Positions 51,090 through 58,746 of a stretch of DNA of 64,000 nt are shown piece after piece. The stretch is taken from the NCBI GenBank assembly GCA_018432935.1, contig JAHDSF010000018.1, forward strand, positions 186,001-250,000. The letters run 5' to 3'. Numbering within the stretch: the first letter of the stretch is position 1; the number at the start of each line of letters is the position of its first letter. The notes below the pieces were generated by a model, which searched no databases, was not told where the DNA came from, and worked only from the letters and a program-made list of their open reading frames with translations. Made by a program: the position numbers and the translations under genes. This DNA comes from Rhodospirillales bacterium (lineage in GTDB: Bacteria > Pseudomonadota > Alphaproteobacteria > Rhodospirillales > Shumkoniaceae).

Positions 51090-54000
51090 CTACTCCGGCG
51101 AGCCGCCGAGAACCGTGCGGGCGCCGGCAAGATCGGGTGTCCGCAGTCCGGGATCGAAGCGGTCGACGAGGCGGCGCAGGGCCGCCGCCTCGGTGCGCCT
51201 GGAGGTTCCGCCAGACGCCACCCGGACAATTCCGGTCGCCGCTCGCAACTCCAGCAGAAGGGCGCCCTGGCTGCGAGCCAGGCCGACGGCCCGTCGCAGA
51301 TCTGCCTCGGCGGCCGCGGGATCTTCGGCGGCATTGGCCTCCGCCCGCAGCCGGAGAAGCTCGGCCAGATACCAGCGTTCCCCGGTGCGTTCGACCTGAG
51401 CAAGCGCCTCGATCAATATCTCGGCAGCCGCATCGTGTCGGCGCGCCCGGACCAGAAGCTCCGCCACCTGTCCCAGGTAGAACGGGGTCTCGAGTTCGAC
51501 CGCATGGGCGGCGAAAGTCGCCAGGGCCTTGCGAACCTGCGCCAGCCCGGTCTCGATTTCGCCGCGGGCCAAGGCCGCGAAGCCGTCGTGGAGCCCGACC
51601 TGCGCCGTCCAGTAGGGAATGCCCCGCGCCTCCGCAATCTCCCGCAGCCGGGCGAGATGGGCCTCCACCGCCTCCTCGTCTCCGAGCAGCCGGTCGAGCA
51701 CCAGCGTATTGGCAAGAGCCAGGGATTCGGCGAACCGGGACATCTCCCGCGAAAGCGAGACGGCTCGCCTGGCGGTCCGCCGCGCCTCGGCAAGCTGGCC
51801 CGCCAGAAGCTCGCTCCACGACAGGTAGGTCAGAGCCGTAATCGGAAACTGGATATCGCTCAGCCGCCCTGTCTCCTTGACCCTGTCGGCCGCCGCCAGC
51901 GCCGCCCGGAACCGTTGACGGGCGCGCACCAGGTTGCCCTTGAAGAACGCAACGCATCCGGTCGTCTGGCTGGCCAGCACAGCGGCGACGCCGTCGTCGT
52001 GCAGCCGCGACAGCCGCTCGAACTCGCGCCCCACCCGTTCCATGCTGGGCAGATCCGGACGGTTGAAGCTGATTCCGAACTCCAACCGCAGGATCTGCAG
52101 CAGAACCGGCAGATTCGACAGTTCCTCCGAAAGCTCTCGAGCCCGGCGGCACGCCTCCAGGGCACGATCCTCGCACGAGAAGCGGGCCGAACGGCAGGTC
52201 TCGGCGATCGCCACCTGGATCGCCAGCTCCCGTTCCGATCGCGCGGCTCCGGCCGGCATTCGCCCGATCACTCCCAGTCCGGCCTCGAGATGGACCAGGG
52301 CCTCGCCATAGCTGCCCTGGCGCAACGCGTGGCGCCCGGCCGCCAGCCACCACTCGGCGGCCGCCGGAAAGTCCGCCGCGGCGTCGTAATGGCGCGCGAC
52401 CAGTTCCGGCCGCTGTTTCGCCAGTTCGACCGACCCGCCGACCAGCGCAGCGGCGATGCGGCGGTGCAGGTCCCGGCGCCGGCGGAGCAGCATGGTACCG
52501 TAGGTGACCTCGTGCAGCAGGCCGTGGCGGAACGCGTACACGACTTCGGATCCGACGGTGTCGCGTTTGATCAGCCCCGAGCGGACAAGGGCTTCGAGGC
52601 CCTTCTCGATCCTCGTTTCCGGCATGTCGGCGACCCGGGCCAGCAGCATGGGCTCGAACACTCGCCCGATCGCCGAGGCGACCTGCGCGACATGCTTGGC
52701 CGCCTCGTCGCGATCGAGGCGGGACAGCAGGGTATCGTGCAGGGTATCGGGCACGGCGACGATTCCGCTCGTCGGCGACTGCCGCGGATCGGGCTCCGCT
52801 TCGGGCATGTTCTCGAGCAGCATCTTCGTCACCTCCTCGAGAAACAGGGGAACCCCATCCGTCTTGTCGACGATGTCCTCGAGCAGCTGGGCGGGCATCT
52901 GCCGATCCCCTGCAACCGCGCGGACCAGCGCGGCGGCCTGGGCGCGGCTCAGCCGGTTGAGCTTCAGAGACGTGGCGTGGGGACACTGGATCCATGGGCA
53001 TTCGTAATCGAGCCGGTACGACACCAGCAGCAGCACCGGCATCGTCACGATCCGCTCCACCAGCGCGGTGACGAAGTCCTGGGTTGACGGATCCACCCAG
53101 TGGGCGTCCTCGAGCACGCAGAGCGTCGGCCCTGTTGCGGCCGCGTGCTCGATCCGCGCCACCAGCGCCGCCAGGATGCGTTGCCGCGGCCCGTCGTCGC
53201 CGCCCGCGGCATCGCCCAGGTTCATCAGGCCCAGGATGTCCGGCAGCCATGCGGCCGAGCCTGGGATGCTTCCCAGCAGCGCTACCAGCTTGTCGCGGCG
53301 GGCCGGCGCCTCGTCGCTGCTGGCCAACCCGGCCGCAGCCTCGAGTTGGTGCACCACCGCCGAGAAAGCCGTGCCGCGGAAGTGTGGCTGGCACTGGAAC
53401 TCGAACCGCGAGCGGATGTCGTCGCCGGCCCGGTCGATGAAATCCTGGATAAGCCGCGACTTGCCGATGCCCGAATCGCCGGCTATCAGGACTACCTGCC
53501 CTTCGCCCTCCTTCGCGGTCGCCCAGCGATCGAGCAGCAGCGACACCTCGTGAACGCGGCCGATGGTCTCGGGAACCGGATGCTCGTGGATGGCGCGGAA
53601 CCGGCTCTCGACGGAGCTCTCGCCGGTCACCCGCCACGCTCGCACCGGAACCGAGAAACCCTTGAGGGCGCACTCGCCAAGATCGTCGTACTCGAACAGC
53701 CCCGCCGCCAGCCGCCGCGTGCGGTCAGCACAGAGTACCTGGTTCGGCCCCGCCAAACCCTGCAGGCGTGCGGCCAGGTTGGGCGTCTCGCCGACCACCG
53801 TGCGCTCGGCAGCATCGCCCTGGCCGATCAGATCGCCGACCACCACCAGCCCGGTCGCGATCCCGACTCTCACTGCCAGCCGCTCCCCGGGAACGGCAAT
53901 TCCGGCCGTCGCCTTGACCAGGGCAAGGCCGGCGCGCAGCGCGCTCTCGGCGCCGTTCTCCCGCGCGTGGGGATATCCGTAGTAGGCGAGCAGGCCGTCA

Positions 54001-54374
54001 CCCATGTAGCGGGCGACGTGGCCGCCGAAACCGGCGATGGTCTCGGCGCAGGTTCGCTGGTAGGCGGCCATCAGGTCGCGCAGATCCTCGGGATCGTGGC
54101 GGCCTGCCAGCTCGGTCGAACCGACAAGGTCGCAGAAGAGGACGGTGATGGTACGCCGCTCCGCCGGTTCCGCAGACTGTGCCGCGGGGTCCGCGCTCCG
54201 GAGGCCGGCGATCGCCTCCAGCAGCCGCCGGCGATGCCCGACGAGTTCCACCCCCAGATCCTTGAGGTCGTCAGCAGTCAGGGTCGGCAACGTTGCAACG
54301 TCAACCGCCTGCCGCTCGAAGGTGTCGGCGTACTGGGCGAGATCCAGACGCCGCAACCACTCGCGAATAGCCAC
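51090..54374 (-). CDS. SAM-domain class III nucleotidyl cyclase with AAA ATPase and TPR region
   Basis: A 1094-residue cytoplasmic signalling protein. A SAM domain covers residues 3-58 (WLRRLDLAQYADTFERQAVD, LGVELVGHRRRLLEAI). The class III cyclase domain covers about 73-250, with metal Asp82 (FCDLVGST), Asp126 (YMGDGLLAYYG) and the transition-state pair Asn199 and Arg203 (NLAAR). The adenine-specifying lysine is not in its usual place before MGD, where a Tyr stands. An AAA domain follows (Walker A GDSGIGKS at 299-306; EDAHWVD), then about 500 residues of helical repeats. GTG 54374 has AGGAG 6 bases upstream. Activity as adenylate cyclase is likely for the family, but not certain. Confidence 0.9.
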   Translation of the reverse strand: MAIREWLRRLDLAQYADTFERQAVDVATLPTLTADDLKDLGVELVGHRRRLLEAIAGLRSADPAAQSAEPAERRTITVLFCDLVGSTELAGRHDPEDLRDLMAAYQRTCAETIAGFGGHVARYMGDGLLAYYGYPHARENGAESALRAGLALVKATAGIAVPGERLAVRVGIATGLVVVGDLIGQGDAAERTVVGETPNLAARLQGLAGPNQVLCADRTRRLAAGLFEYDDLGECALKGFSVPVRAWRVTGESSVESRFRAIHEHPVPETIGRVHEVSLLLDRWATAKEGEGQVVLIAGDSGIGKSRLIQDFIDRAGDDIRSRFEFQCQPHFRGTAFSAVVHQLEAAAGLASSDEAPARRDKLVALLGSIPGSAAWLPDILGLMNLGDAAGGDDGPRQRILAALVARIEHAAATGPTLCVLEDAHWVDPSTQDFVTALVERIVTMPVLLLVSYRLDYECPWIQCPHATSLKLNRLSRAQAAALVRAVAGDRQMPAQLLEDIVDKTDGVPLFLEEVTKMLLENMPEAEPDPRQSPTSGIVAVPDTLHDTLLSRLDRDEAAKHVAQVASAIGRVFEPMLLARVADMPETRIEKGLEALVRSGLIKRDTVGSEVVYAFRHGLLHEVTYGTMLLRRRRDLHRRIAAALVGGSVELAKQRPELVARHYDAAADFPAAAEWWLAAGRHALRQGSYGEALVHLEAGLGVIGRMPAGAARSERELAIQVAIAETCRSARFSCEDRALEACRRARELSEELSNLPVLLQILRLEFGISFNRPDLPSMERVGREFERLSRLHDDGVAAVLASQTTGCVAFFKGNLVRARQRFRAALAAADRVKETGRLSDIQFPITALTYLSWSELLAGQLAEARRTARRAVSLSREMSRFAESLALANTLVLDRLLGDEEAVEAHLARLREIAEARGIPYWTAQVGLHDGFAALARGEIETGLAQVRKALATFAAHAVELETPFYLGQVAELLVRARRHDAAAEILIEALAQVERTGERWYLAELLRLRAEANAAEDPAAAEADLRRAVGLARSQGALLLELRAATGIVRVASGGTSRRTEAAALRRLVDRFDPGLRTPDLAGARTVLGGSPE

Positions 54375-54487
54375 CCGCCTCTCCTGCCCGGACGACACGT
54401 CGGCATTGCAGATGAACGCTGACGAGCCCCCCGACAAGAGGAGCGGAGGAGGATCGACTTCCTTCCCGGCCTTGACGCGCAGCACCG

Positions 54488-54522
54488 GGGCCTCGTCCCA
54501 AGCCTGCCGAGGGACGAGGCCC
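54488..54522. repeat. Palindromic intergenic repeat, loop AGCCTGCCGA
   Basis: Perfect 12-bp stem GGGCCTCGTCCC / GGGACGAGGCCC around AAGCCTGCCGA. Its loop and stem pattern match the element at 42888-42922 with compensated stem changes, so both are probably copies of one dispersed family. It lies just beyond the aldolase stop and may end its transcript. Confidence 0.75.
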
Positions 54523-54539
54523 GGCTGACGCTTCGACTA

Positions 54540-55313
54540 TCAGTCGTCCCGGCCGCTGGCCTTGATGTTGGCAAGCGCGCCGTCGCGGACGAACCAGACG
54601 TCGGCTCCGCTGCCCACCAGGTTGTAGCCGCGCGAGAACATCGCCTTGGGGGAATCGGCCGCGGTGGCGAGGCCGCCCAGGAACTTGCCGCTCTTCTTGA
54701 TCGTCTCCTCGGCGGAGCGCATCGTTGCGATGAACTCGGGGTCCTCGAACTGCGCCATCTTGTTCATGCTTACCGACAGGTCGAAGGGGCCGATGAACAC
54801 CATGTCGACGCCCGGTACCGCGGCGATCTCGGCCGCGTTGCGCACGCCCTCGACGGTCTCGACCTGGCAGATGATGAGCAGGTTGTCTTTGTACTCGCCG
54901 GGATAGCGGCGCGCCTGCAGGCCATAGTCGGAGGCGCGCACGAGCGGATAGCCGGCGCCGCGGATGCCTTCCGGGGCGAACCGGCAGGCTTCGACCACGG
55001 CCTCGGCTTCGGCCCGGGTATTGACGCTCGGCACCATGAGGCCTTCGGCGCCGGCATCGAGCACCCGCTTGATGTAGACGAAGTCGTTCCACGGCACCCG
55101 CACCAGCGCCGCCGCCGGGGTCGCCGACACCGCCTGCATCAGGCTGATCGCGTTGAGAAGATCCCCCGGCCCGTGCTCGTGGTCGATGAGGATGCCGTCG
55201 AAGCCCGCCAGTCCCACCACTTCGGATGCAATGGGGCTGCACAGGTAGGTCCAGCAGATCAAGGTCCGCTTGCCGGCCTTGAGCTTTTTCTTGATCGGGT
55301 TTTCGCGGAACAT
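54540..55313 (-). CDS. HpcH/HpaI-type class II aldolase (second copy)
   Basis: A 257-residue aldolase, the same length as the one at 12005-12778. It has catalytic His47 in ILIDHEHGPGD, the arginine in VRVPWND, Glu in CQVETVEG and Asp in IGPFDLSVSMN. It resembles 2-keto-3-deoxy-L-rhamnonate aldolase (RhmA/YfaU) and would give pyruvate plus an aldehyde. It diverges from an SDR-FAH pair that resembles the alternative, oxidative end of the deoxy-sugar-acid route, which suggests both branches exist or that the aldolase serves another acid. ATG 55313 was chosen as the start. Confidence 0.9.
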   Translation of the reverse strand: MFRENPIKKKLKAGKRTLICWTYLCSPIASEVVGLAGFDGILIDHEHGPGDLLNAISLMQAVSATPAAALVRVPWNDFVYIKRVLDAGAEGLMVPSVNTRAEAEAVVEACRFAPEGIRGAGYPLVRASDYGLQARRYPGEYKDNLLIICQVETVEGVRNAAEIAAVPGVDMVFIGPFDLSVSMNKMAQFEDPEFIATMRSAEETIKKSGKFLGGLATAADSPKAMFSRGYNLVGSGADVWFVRDGALANIKASGRDD

Positions 55314-55479
55314 CAAAGGGGTCCTAGCTTGTCTCGTGGGAACGACGAGCCACCGGCTCGCCGCCATCATACCCCCCACCAAGCGGCGTTGACAGATGAC
55401 TGTCGAGCCGGCAGGCTCCCCCTCATCAATAATCGGCCAGCAGACGACGCCGTTCGCGTCGCCATAAGGGGGTTTGCAC

Positions 55480-56223
55480 ATGACGCAACGACTTGCGGGC
55501 AAGATCATCGTCGCCACCGCTTCCGGGCAGGGCATCGGACGGGCGACCGCCCTCGCCTTCGCACGCGAAGGGGCCACCGTATGGGCGACCGATATCAACG
55601 AGGCCTCTTTGAAGACGCTGGCAGGAGAATCGCCGAACATCCGCACCCGGGTGCTGGACGTCTGCGACGATGGCGCCATCCAGGCGTTGACCAAAGAGGT
55701 CGGCACCATCGACGTGCTGTTCAACTGCGCCGGCTACGTGGCGGGTGGCAGCATCCTCGAGACGAGCGATGCCGAATGGGACAAGTCGTTCGACATCAAC
55801 GTCAAATCGATGTTCCACATGATCAAGGCCTTCCTGCCCGGCATGATCGCCAAGGGCAACGGCACCGTCATCAACATCTCGTCGGTGGCGGGGGCGGTGA
55901 CCGGGGTCGGCAACCGCTTCGCCTACAGCGCCACCAAGGCGGCAGTGATGGGGCTGACCAAGGCGCTCGCCCGCGACCACGTCAATCAGGGCATCCGGGC
56001 CGTCGCCGTGTGCCCGGGCACCATCCATTCCCCCTCGCTCGCCGACCGAATCAACGCCTCTCCCGACCCCAAGAAGACGTGGGCCGAGTTCAACGCACGC
56101 CAGCCGATGGGCCGCCTTGGCACCCCCGAGGACGTCGCCGGGGCGTGCGTCTATCTGGCCTCCGACGAGGCCGCGTTCGTCACCGGCTCGATCCACCTCG
56201 TCGACGGCGGCTGGACCATGTGA
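55480..56223 (+). CDS. SDR dehydrogenase, 2-keto-3-deoxy-L-fuconate/rhamnonate dehydrogenase-like
   Basis: A 247-residue short-chain dehydrogenase. The nucleotide motif is TASGQGIGRATALAFA (usual TG replaced by TA), Asp38 favours NAD, and the catalytic residues are Ser135, Tyr149 and Lys153 (INISS, YSATK). Start ATG 55480 has AAGGGGG 7 bases upstream. It is followed after 21 bases by an FAH hydrolase; this pair matches the enzymes that oxidise a 2-keto-3-deoxy-L-sugar acid and then hydrolyse the 2,4-diketo acid to pyruvate and lactate. The specific sugar acid (fuconate, rhamnonate or other) is not determined. Confidence 0.85.
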   Translation: MTQRLAGKIIVATASGQGIGRATALAFAREGATVWATDINEASLKTLAGESPNIRTRVLDVCDDGAIQALTKEVGTIDVLFNCAGYVAGGSILETSDAEWDKSFDINVKSMFHMIKAFLPGMIAKGNGTVINISSVAGAVTGVGNRFAYSATKAAVMGLTKALARDHVNQGIRAVAVCPGTIHSPSLADRINASPDPKKTWAEFNARQPMGRLGTPEDVAGACVYLASDEAAFVTGSIHLVDGGWTM

Positions 56224-56244
56224 ACCCCAAACAGGAAAACCAGA

Positions 56245-57096
56245 ATGAAACTCCTCCGATATGGGCCCAAAGGGGCCGAAAAGCCCGGCATGCTCGACGC
56301 CCAGGGCCGCATCCGCGACCTTTCCGGCGTGGTCAGGGACATTGACGGCAGCACGTTGTCCGAAGCCTCGCTGGCCCGTCTGCGCGGGCTGAACCCGGAC
56401 TCGTTGCCGCTGGTCGAGGGCAACCCGCGCCTCGGCCCATGCGTCGCCGGGGTCGGCAAGTTCATGTGCATCGGCCTCAACTACTCCGACCACGCCGCGG
56501 AAACGAACAACCCGCTGCCCAAGGAGCCGGTGATCTTCGCCAAGGCGACAAGCTCGATCATGGGGCCGAACGACACCGTGGTGATCCCGCGCGACTCCAA
56601 GAAGACCGACTGGGAAGTCGAACTCGCCTTCGTGTTCGGCAAGGAAGCCCGCTACGTCGACGAGAAGGACGCGATGGACTACGTCGCCGGCTATTGCGTG
56701 TGCAACGACCTCTCCGAGCGTGAGTTCCAGATCGAGCGCAGCGGCCAGTGGGTCAAGGGCAAGGGCTGCGACACCTTCGGTCCGATCGGCCCCTATCTGG
56801 TCACCCGGGACGAGATTCCGGATCCCCAGAACCTCCACTTGTGGCTGGAGGTCAACGGCCAGCGGATGCAGGACGGCTCCACCGCCACCATGGTGTTCGG
56901 CGTCCGCATGCTGGTCAGCTATCTCAGCCGCTTCATGAGCTGGCAGCCGGGCGACGTCGTCTCGACCGGCACGCCTCCGGGCGTCGGGATGGGCAAGAAG
57001 CCGAACCCGATCTTTCTCAAGCCCGGCGACACCATCCGGCTCGGCATTGATGGCCTCGGCGAGCAGCGCCAGAACGTGGCGGCCTACGCCGGATAA
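56245..57096 (+). CDS. FAH-family 2,4-diketo-3-deoxy-acid hydrolase-like protein
   Basis: A 283-residue fumarylacetoacetase-fold hydrolase. The catalytic domain begins at about residue 72: KFMCIGLNYSDHAAETNNPL, PVIFAKATSSIMGPNDTVVI, DWEVELAFVFGKEARYVDEK (metal glutamates in the WEVELA motif) and GKGCDTFGPIGPYLVTRDEI. The N-terminal MKLLRYGPKGAEKPGMLDAQ is typical of diketo-acid hydrolases such as LRA6. It follows the SDR gene by 21 bases, and the pair forms one short operon closed by a strong hairpin. Predicted to cleave L-2,4-diketo-3-deoxy-sugar acid to pyruvate and lactate. Confidence 0.87.
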   Translation: MKLLRYGPKGAEKPGMLDAQGRIRDLSGVVRDIDGSTLSEASLARLRGLNPDSLPLVEGNPRLGPCVAGVGKFMCIGLNYSDHAAETNNPLPKEPVIFAKATSSIMGPNDTVVIPRDSKKTDWEVELAFVFGKEARYVDEKDAMDYVAGYCVCNDLSEREFQIERSGQWVKGKGCDTFGPIGPYLVTRDEIPDPQNLHLWLEVNGQRMQDGSTATMVFGVRMLVSYLSRFMSWQPGDVVSTGTPPGVGMGKKPNPIFLKPGDTIRLGIDGLGEQRQNVAAYAG

Positions 57097-57103
57097 AGGC
57101 GTC

Positions 57104-57130
57104 AGGGGGGCGCCGCTCCGGCGCCCCCCT
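57104..57130 (+). terminator. Terminator-like hairpin after the FAH hydrolase gene
   Basis: Perfect 11-bp stem AGGGGGGCGCC / GGCGCCCCCCT with loop GCTCC, 7 bases after the stop. Only short T runs follow (CTTCCCCTTC). Confidence 0.75.
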
Positions 57131-57623
57131 CTTCCCCTTCACCCAGGATCGGCAGATCGAGCCGCCTCGGCGAGGCGTTACGAGTCGCGTCCCGGTCCGG
57201 GATCCATTCGACCAGCGAACGTTCCGTAACGGTAACATTCTTAGCGTTGGTCTTTCGCCATTTTGGTCAGGCCATCTTTCCGGACTGTATCTTACTGAAA
57301 CTAAAACCACTTTTTTCACCCCTCCCCGGAATTCGCCGTGCGCGTTGGAAACGCGCCCGTAACTCCACCTTGACTCGGGCGAGCCGGCTCAGGCACTTTG
57401 GCAAAAAACCGGAACTTGGTTCCAATAATGGAACTCGCCCCCTGGCGGCTGCCTGCAGCCTCCGAGGCGGCGTTACGAGAGGGACGGGAGCACCCGCCAT
57501 CATGCCACAGCGACCCGCCGGGCTCGAGCAAAGGCGAGATCGTCGCTTCCTTCCGGAGAACAGCCGGTCACCGGGTCGGGCGGGCAAGAAACCGACCCAT
57601 CATTCTTGAACAAGGAGACGTCA
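57131..57623 (+). other. Intergenic region before the last TRAP operon
   Basis: About 490 bases without a supported gene; frames in it are short and lack codon bias. It is richer in A and T near 57230-57310, and holds GTAACGGTAAC at about 57226-57236 and the alternating GGAAC/GTTCC cluster annotated separately. It probably carries the promoter of the TRAP-IclR-kduD operon. Confidence 0.5.
57411..57434. promoter_or_regulatory. Alternating GGAAC/GTTCC cluster, candidate IclR operator
   Basis: GGAAC (57411-57415), GTTCC (57419-57423) and GGAAC (57430-57434) form two overlapping perfect inverted repeats with spacers of 3 and 6 bases. IclR-family operators are often built from such TTCC/GGAA half-sites. 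It lies 190 bases before dctP, in the operon that encodes an IclR regulator. Confidence 0.5.
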
Positions 57624-58625
57624 ATGCACTTCAAGTCGTTCGCCACTCTCGTGGGAGCCGCCTCGTTCGCCGCCATGGCGGGCACGTCGGCCCAGGCCGC
57701 CACCCAGCTCAAGCTCGCCCACTATGCGCAGGAATCCCATCCCGCCCACAAGGCGGCGGTGATGATGGCGGAAGGCGTGGCCAAGCGCACCAACAACGAA
57801 GTCACCATCAAGATCTACCCCGCGAACCAGCTCGGCGACGGCAACGAGGTCCTCGAGCAGCAGATGAAAGGCGCGATCGACCTCAGTCTGCCGACCCAGC
57901 CGATGCTCGACAAGTACGAGCCGGCCGGCAACAAGGTCTTTGCGGTGGTCATGCTGCCGTTCGTCTACAAGGACTACCAGCATGCCTGGCGTGTGCTCGA
58001 CGGCCCCTATGCCGACTGGGTGTCGACCAAGTTCGACCAGCTCAACCTGGTCCATCTGGCGAACTGGGAATGGGGCTTCCGCAACCTGACCAACAACAAG
58101 AGGCCGATCATGACGCCGGCCGACGTGCAGGGCCTCAAGATCCGCACCCCGGGCGAGATCCAGCTGCAGTCGACCATGGAAGCCGCCGGCGCGGTGGTCA
58201 CCAAGATCAATTTCGCCGAGCTCCAGATGGCCCTCAAGCAGGGCGTCGTCGACGGTCAGGAGAACCCGCTGTCGGTCATCAGCGCCAACAAGATCTACGA
58301 GGTCCAGAAGCACCTCGCCCTCACCTACCACGTCTACAACTCGATGATGGCCGTCGCCAGCAAGGCGACCTGGGCCAAGCTGAAGCCCGAGCAGCAGAAG
58401 ATCCTGCGCGAAGAGGCCCAGAAGGCCGGCCAGTGGTTCCGCGACGAGCAGCAGAAGGAAGAGAAGACCCTGGTCGCCGATCTCGAGAAGAAGGGCATGC
58501 AGGTGACCAGGCCCGACCGCGAGGCGTTCAAGGCTAAGATGCAGCCCGCGTACGACAAAATCGCCGAGTACGCCGGCAAGGACAACGTCCAGAAGTTCCT
58601 GAAGATGGTCGCGGAGACCAAGTAG
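57624..58625 (+). CDS. dctP: TRAP transporter substrate-binding protein DctP
   Basis: A 333-residue TRAP receptor. Signal peptide to about SAQAAT. Motifs: LKLAHYAQESHPAHKAAVMM, IYPANQLGDGNEVLEQQMKG, VQGLKIRTPGEIQLQSTMEA and INFAELQMALKQGVVDGQEN. ATG 57624 has AAGGAG 6 bases upstream. It heads an operon dctP-dctM-dctQ-iclR-kduD-kdgF-like-ADH, so its ligand is probably an uronate, such as galacturonate or an unsaturated uronate; family members (GaaP type) bind such acids. Confidence 0.95.
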   Translation: MHFKSFATLVGAASFAAMAGTSAQAATQLKLAHYAQESHPAHKAAVMMAEGVAKRTNNEVTIKIYPANQLGDGNEVLEQQMKGAIDLSLPTQPMLDKYEPAGNKVFAVVMLPFVYKDYQHAWRVLDGPYADWVSTKFDQLNLVHLANWEWGFRNLTNNKRPIMTPADVQGLKIRTPGEIQLQSTMEAAGAVVTKINFAELQMALKQGVVDGQENPLSVISANKIYEVQKHLALTYHVYNSMMAVASKATWAKLKPEQQKILREEAQKAGQWFRDEQQKEEKTLVADLEKKGMQVTRPDREAFKAKMQPAYDKIAEYAGKDNVQKFLKMVAETK

Positions 58626-58644
58626 GCGCTTCCGAACAGCAAGC

Positions 58645-58672
58645 CCTGCCTCCTGGCCCGCCGGGAGGCAGG
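58645..58672 (+). terminator. Intercistronic hairpin between dctP and dctM
   Basis: Perfect 9-bp stem CCTGCCTCC / GGAGGCAGG, extendable inward by three pairs (one wobble). No T run. It sits 19 bases after the dctP stop. Confidence 0.65.
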
Positions 58673-58746
58673 CATGGCAAAGGGTCCTCGTGGTTCCTCC
58701 GGACCATGAGGACCCCCCGCTTACGGCCGCTCTGGAGAACGGTGGC

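Noticed and set aside
57247..57609. Open frame of 120 codons before the last TRAP operon
   Set aside because: Located in a regulatory region, no ribosome site, no family features, and odd composition.
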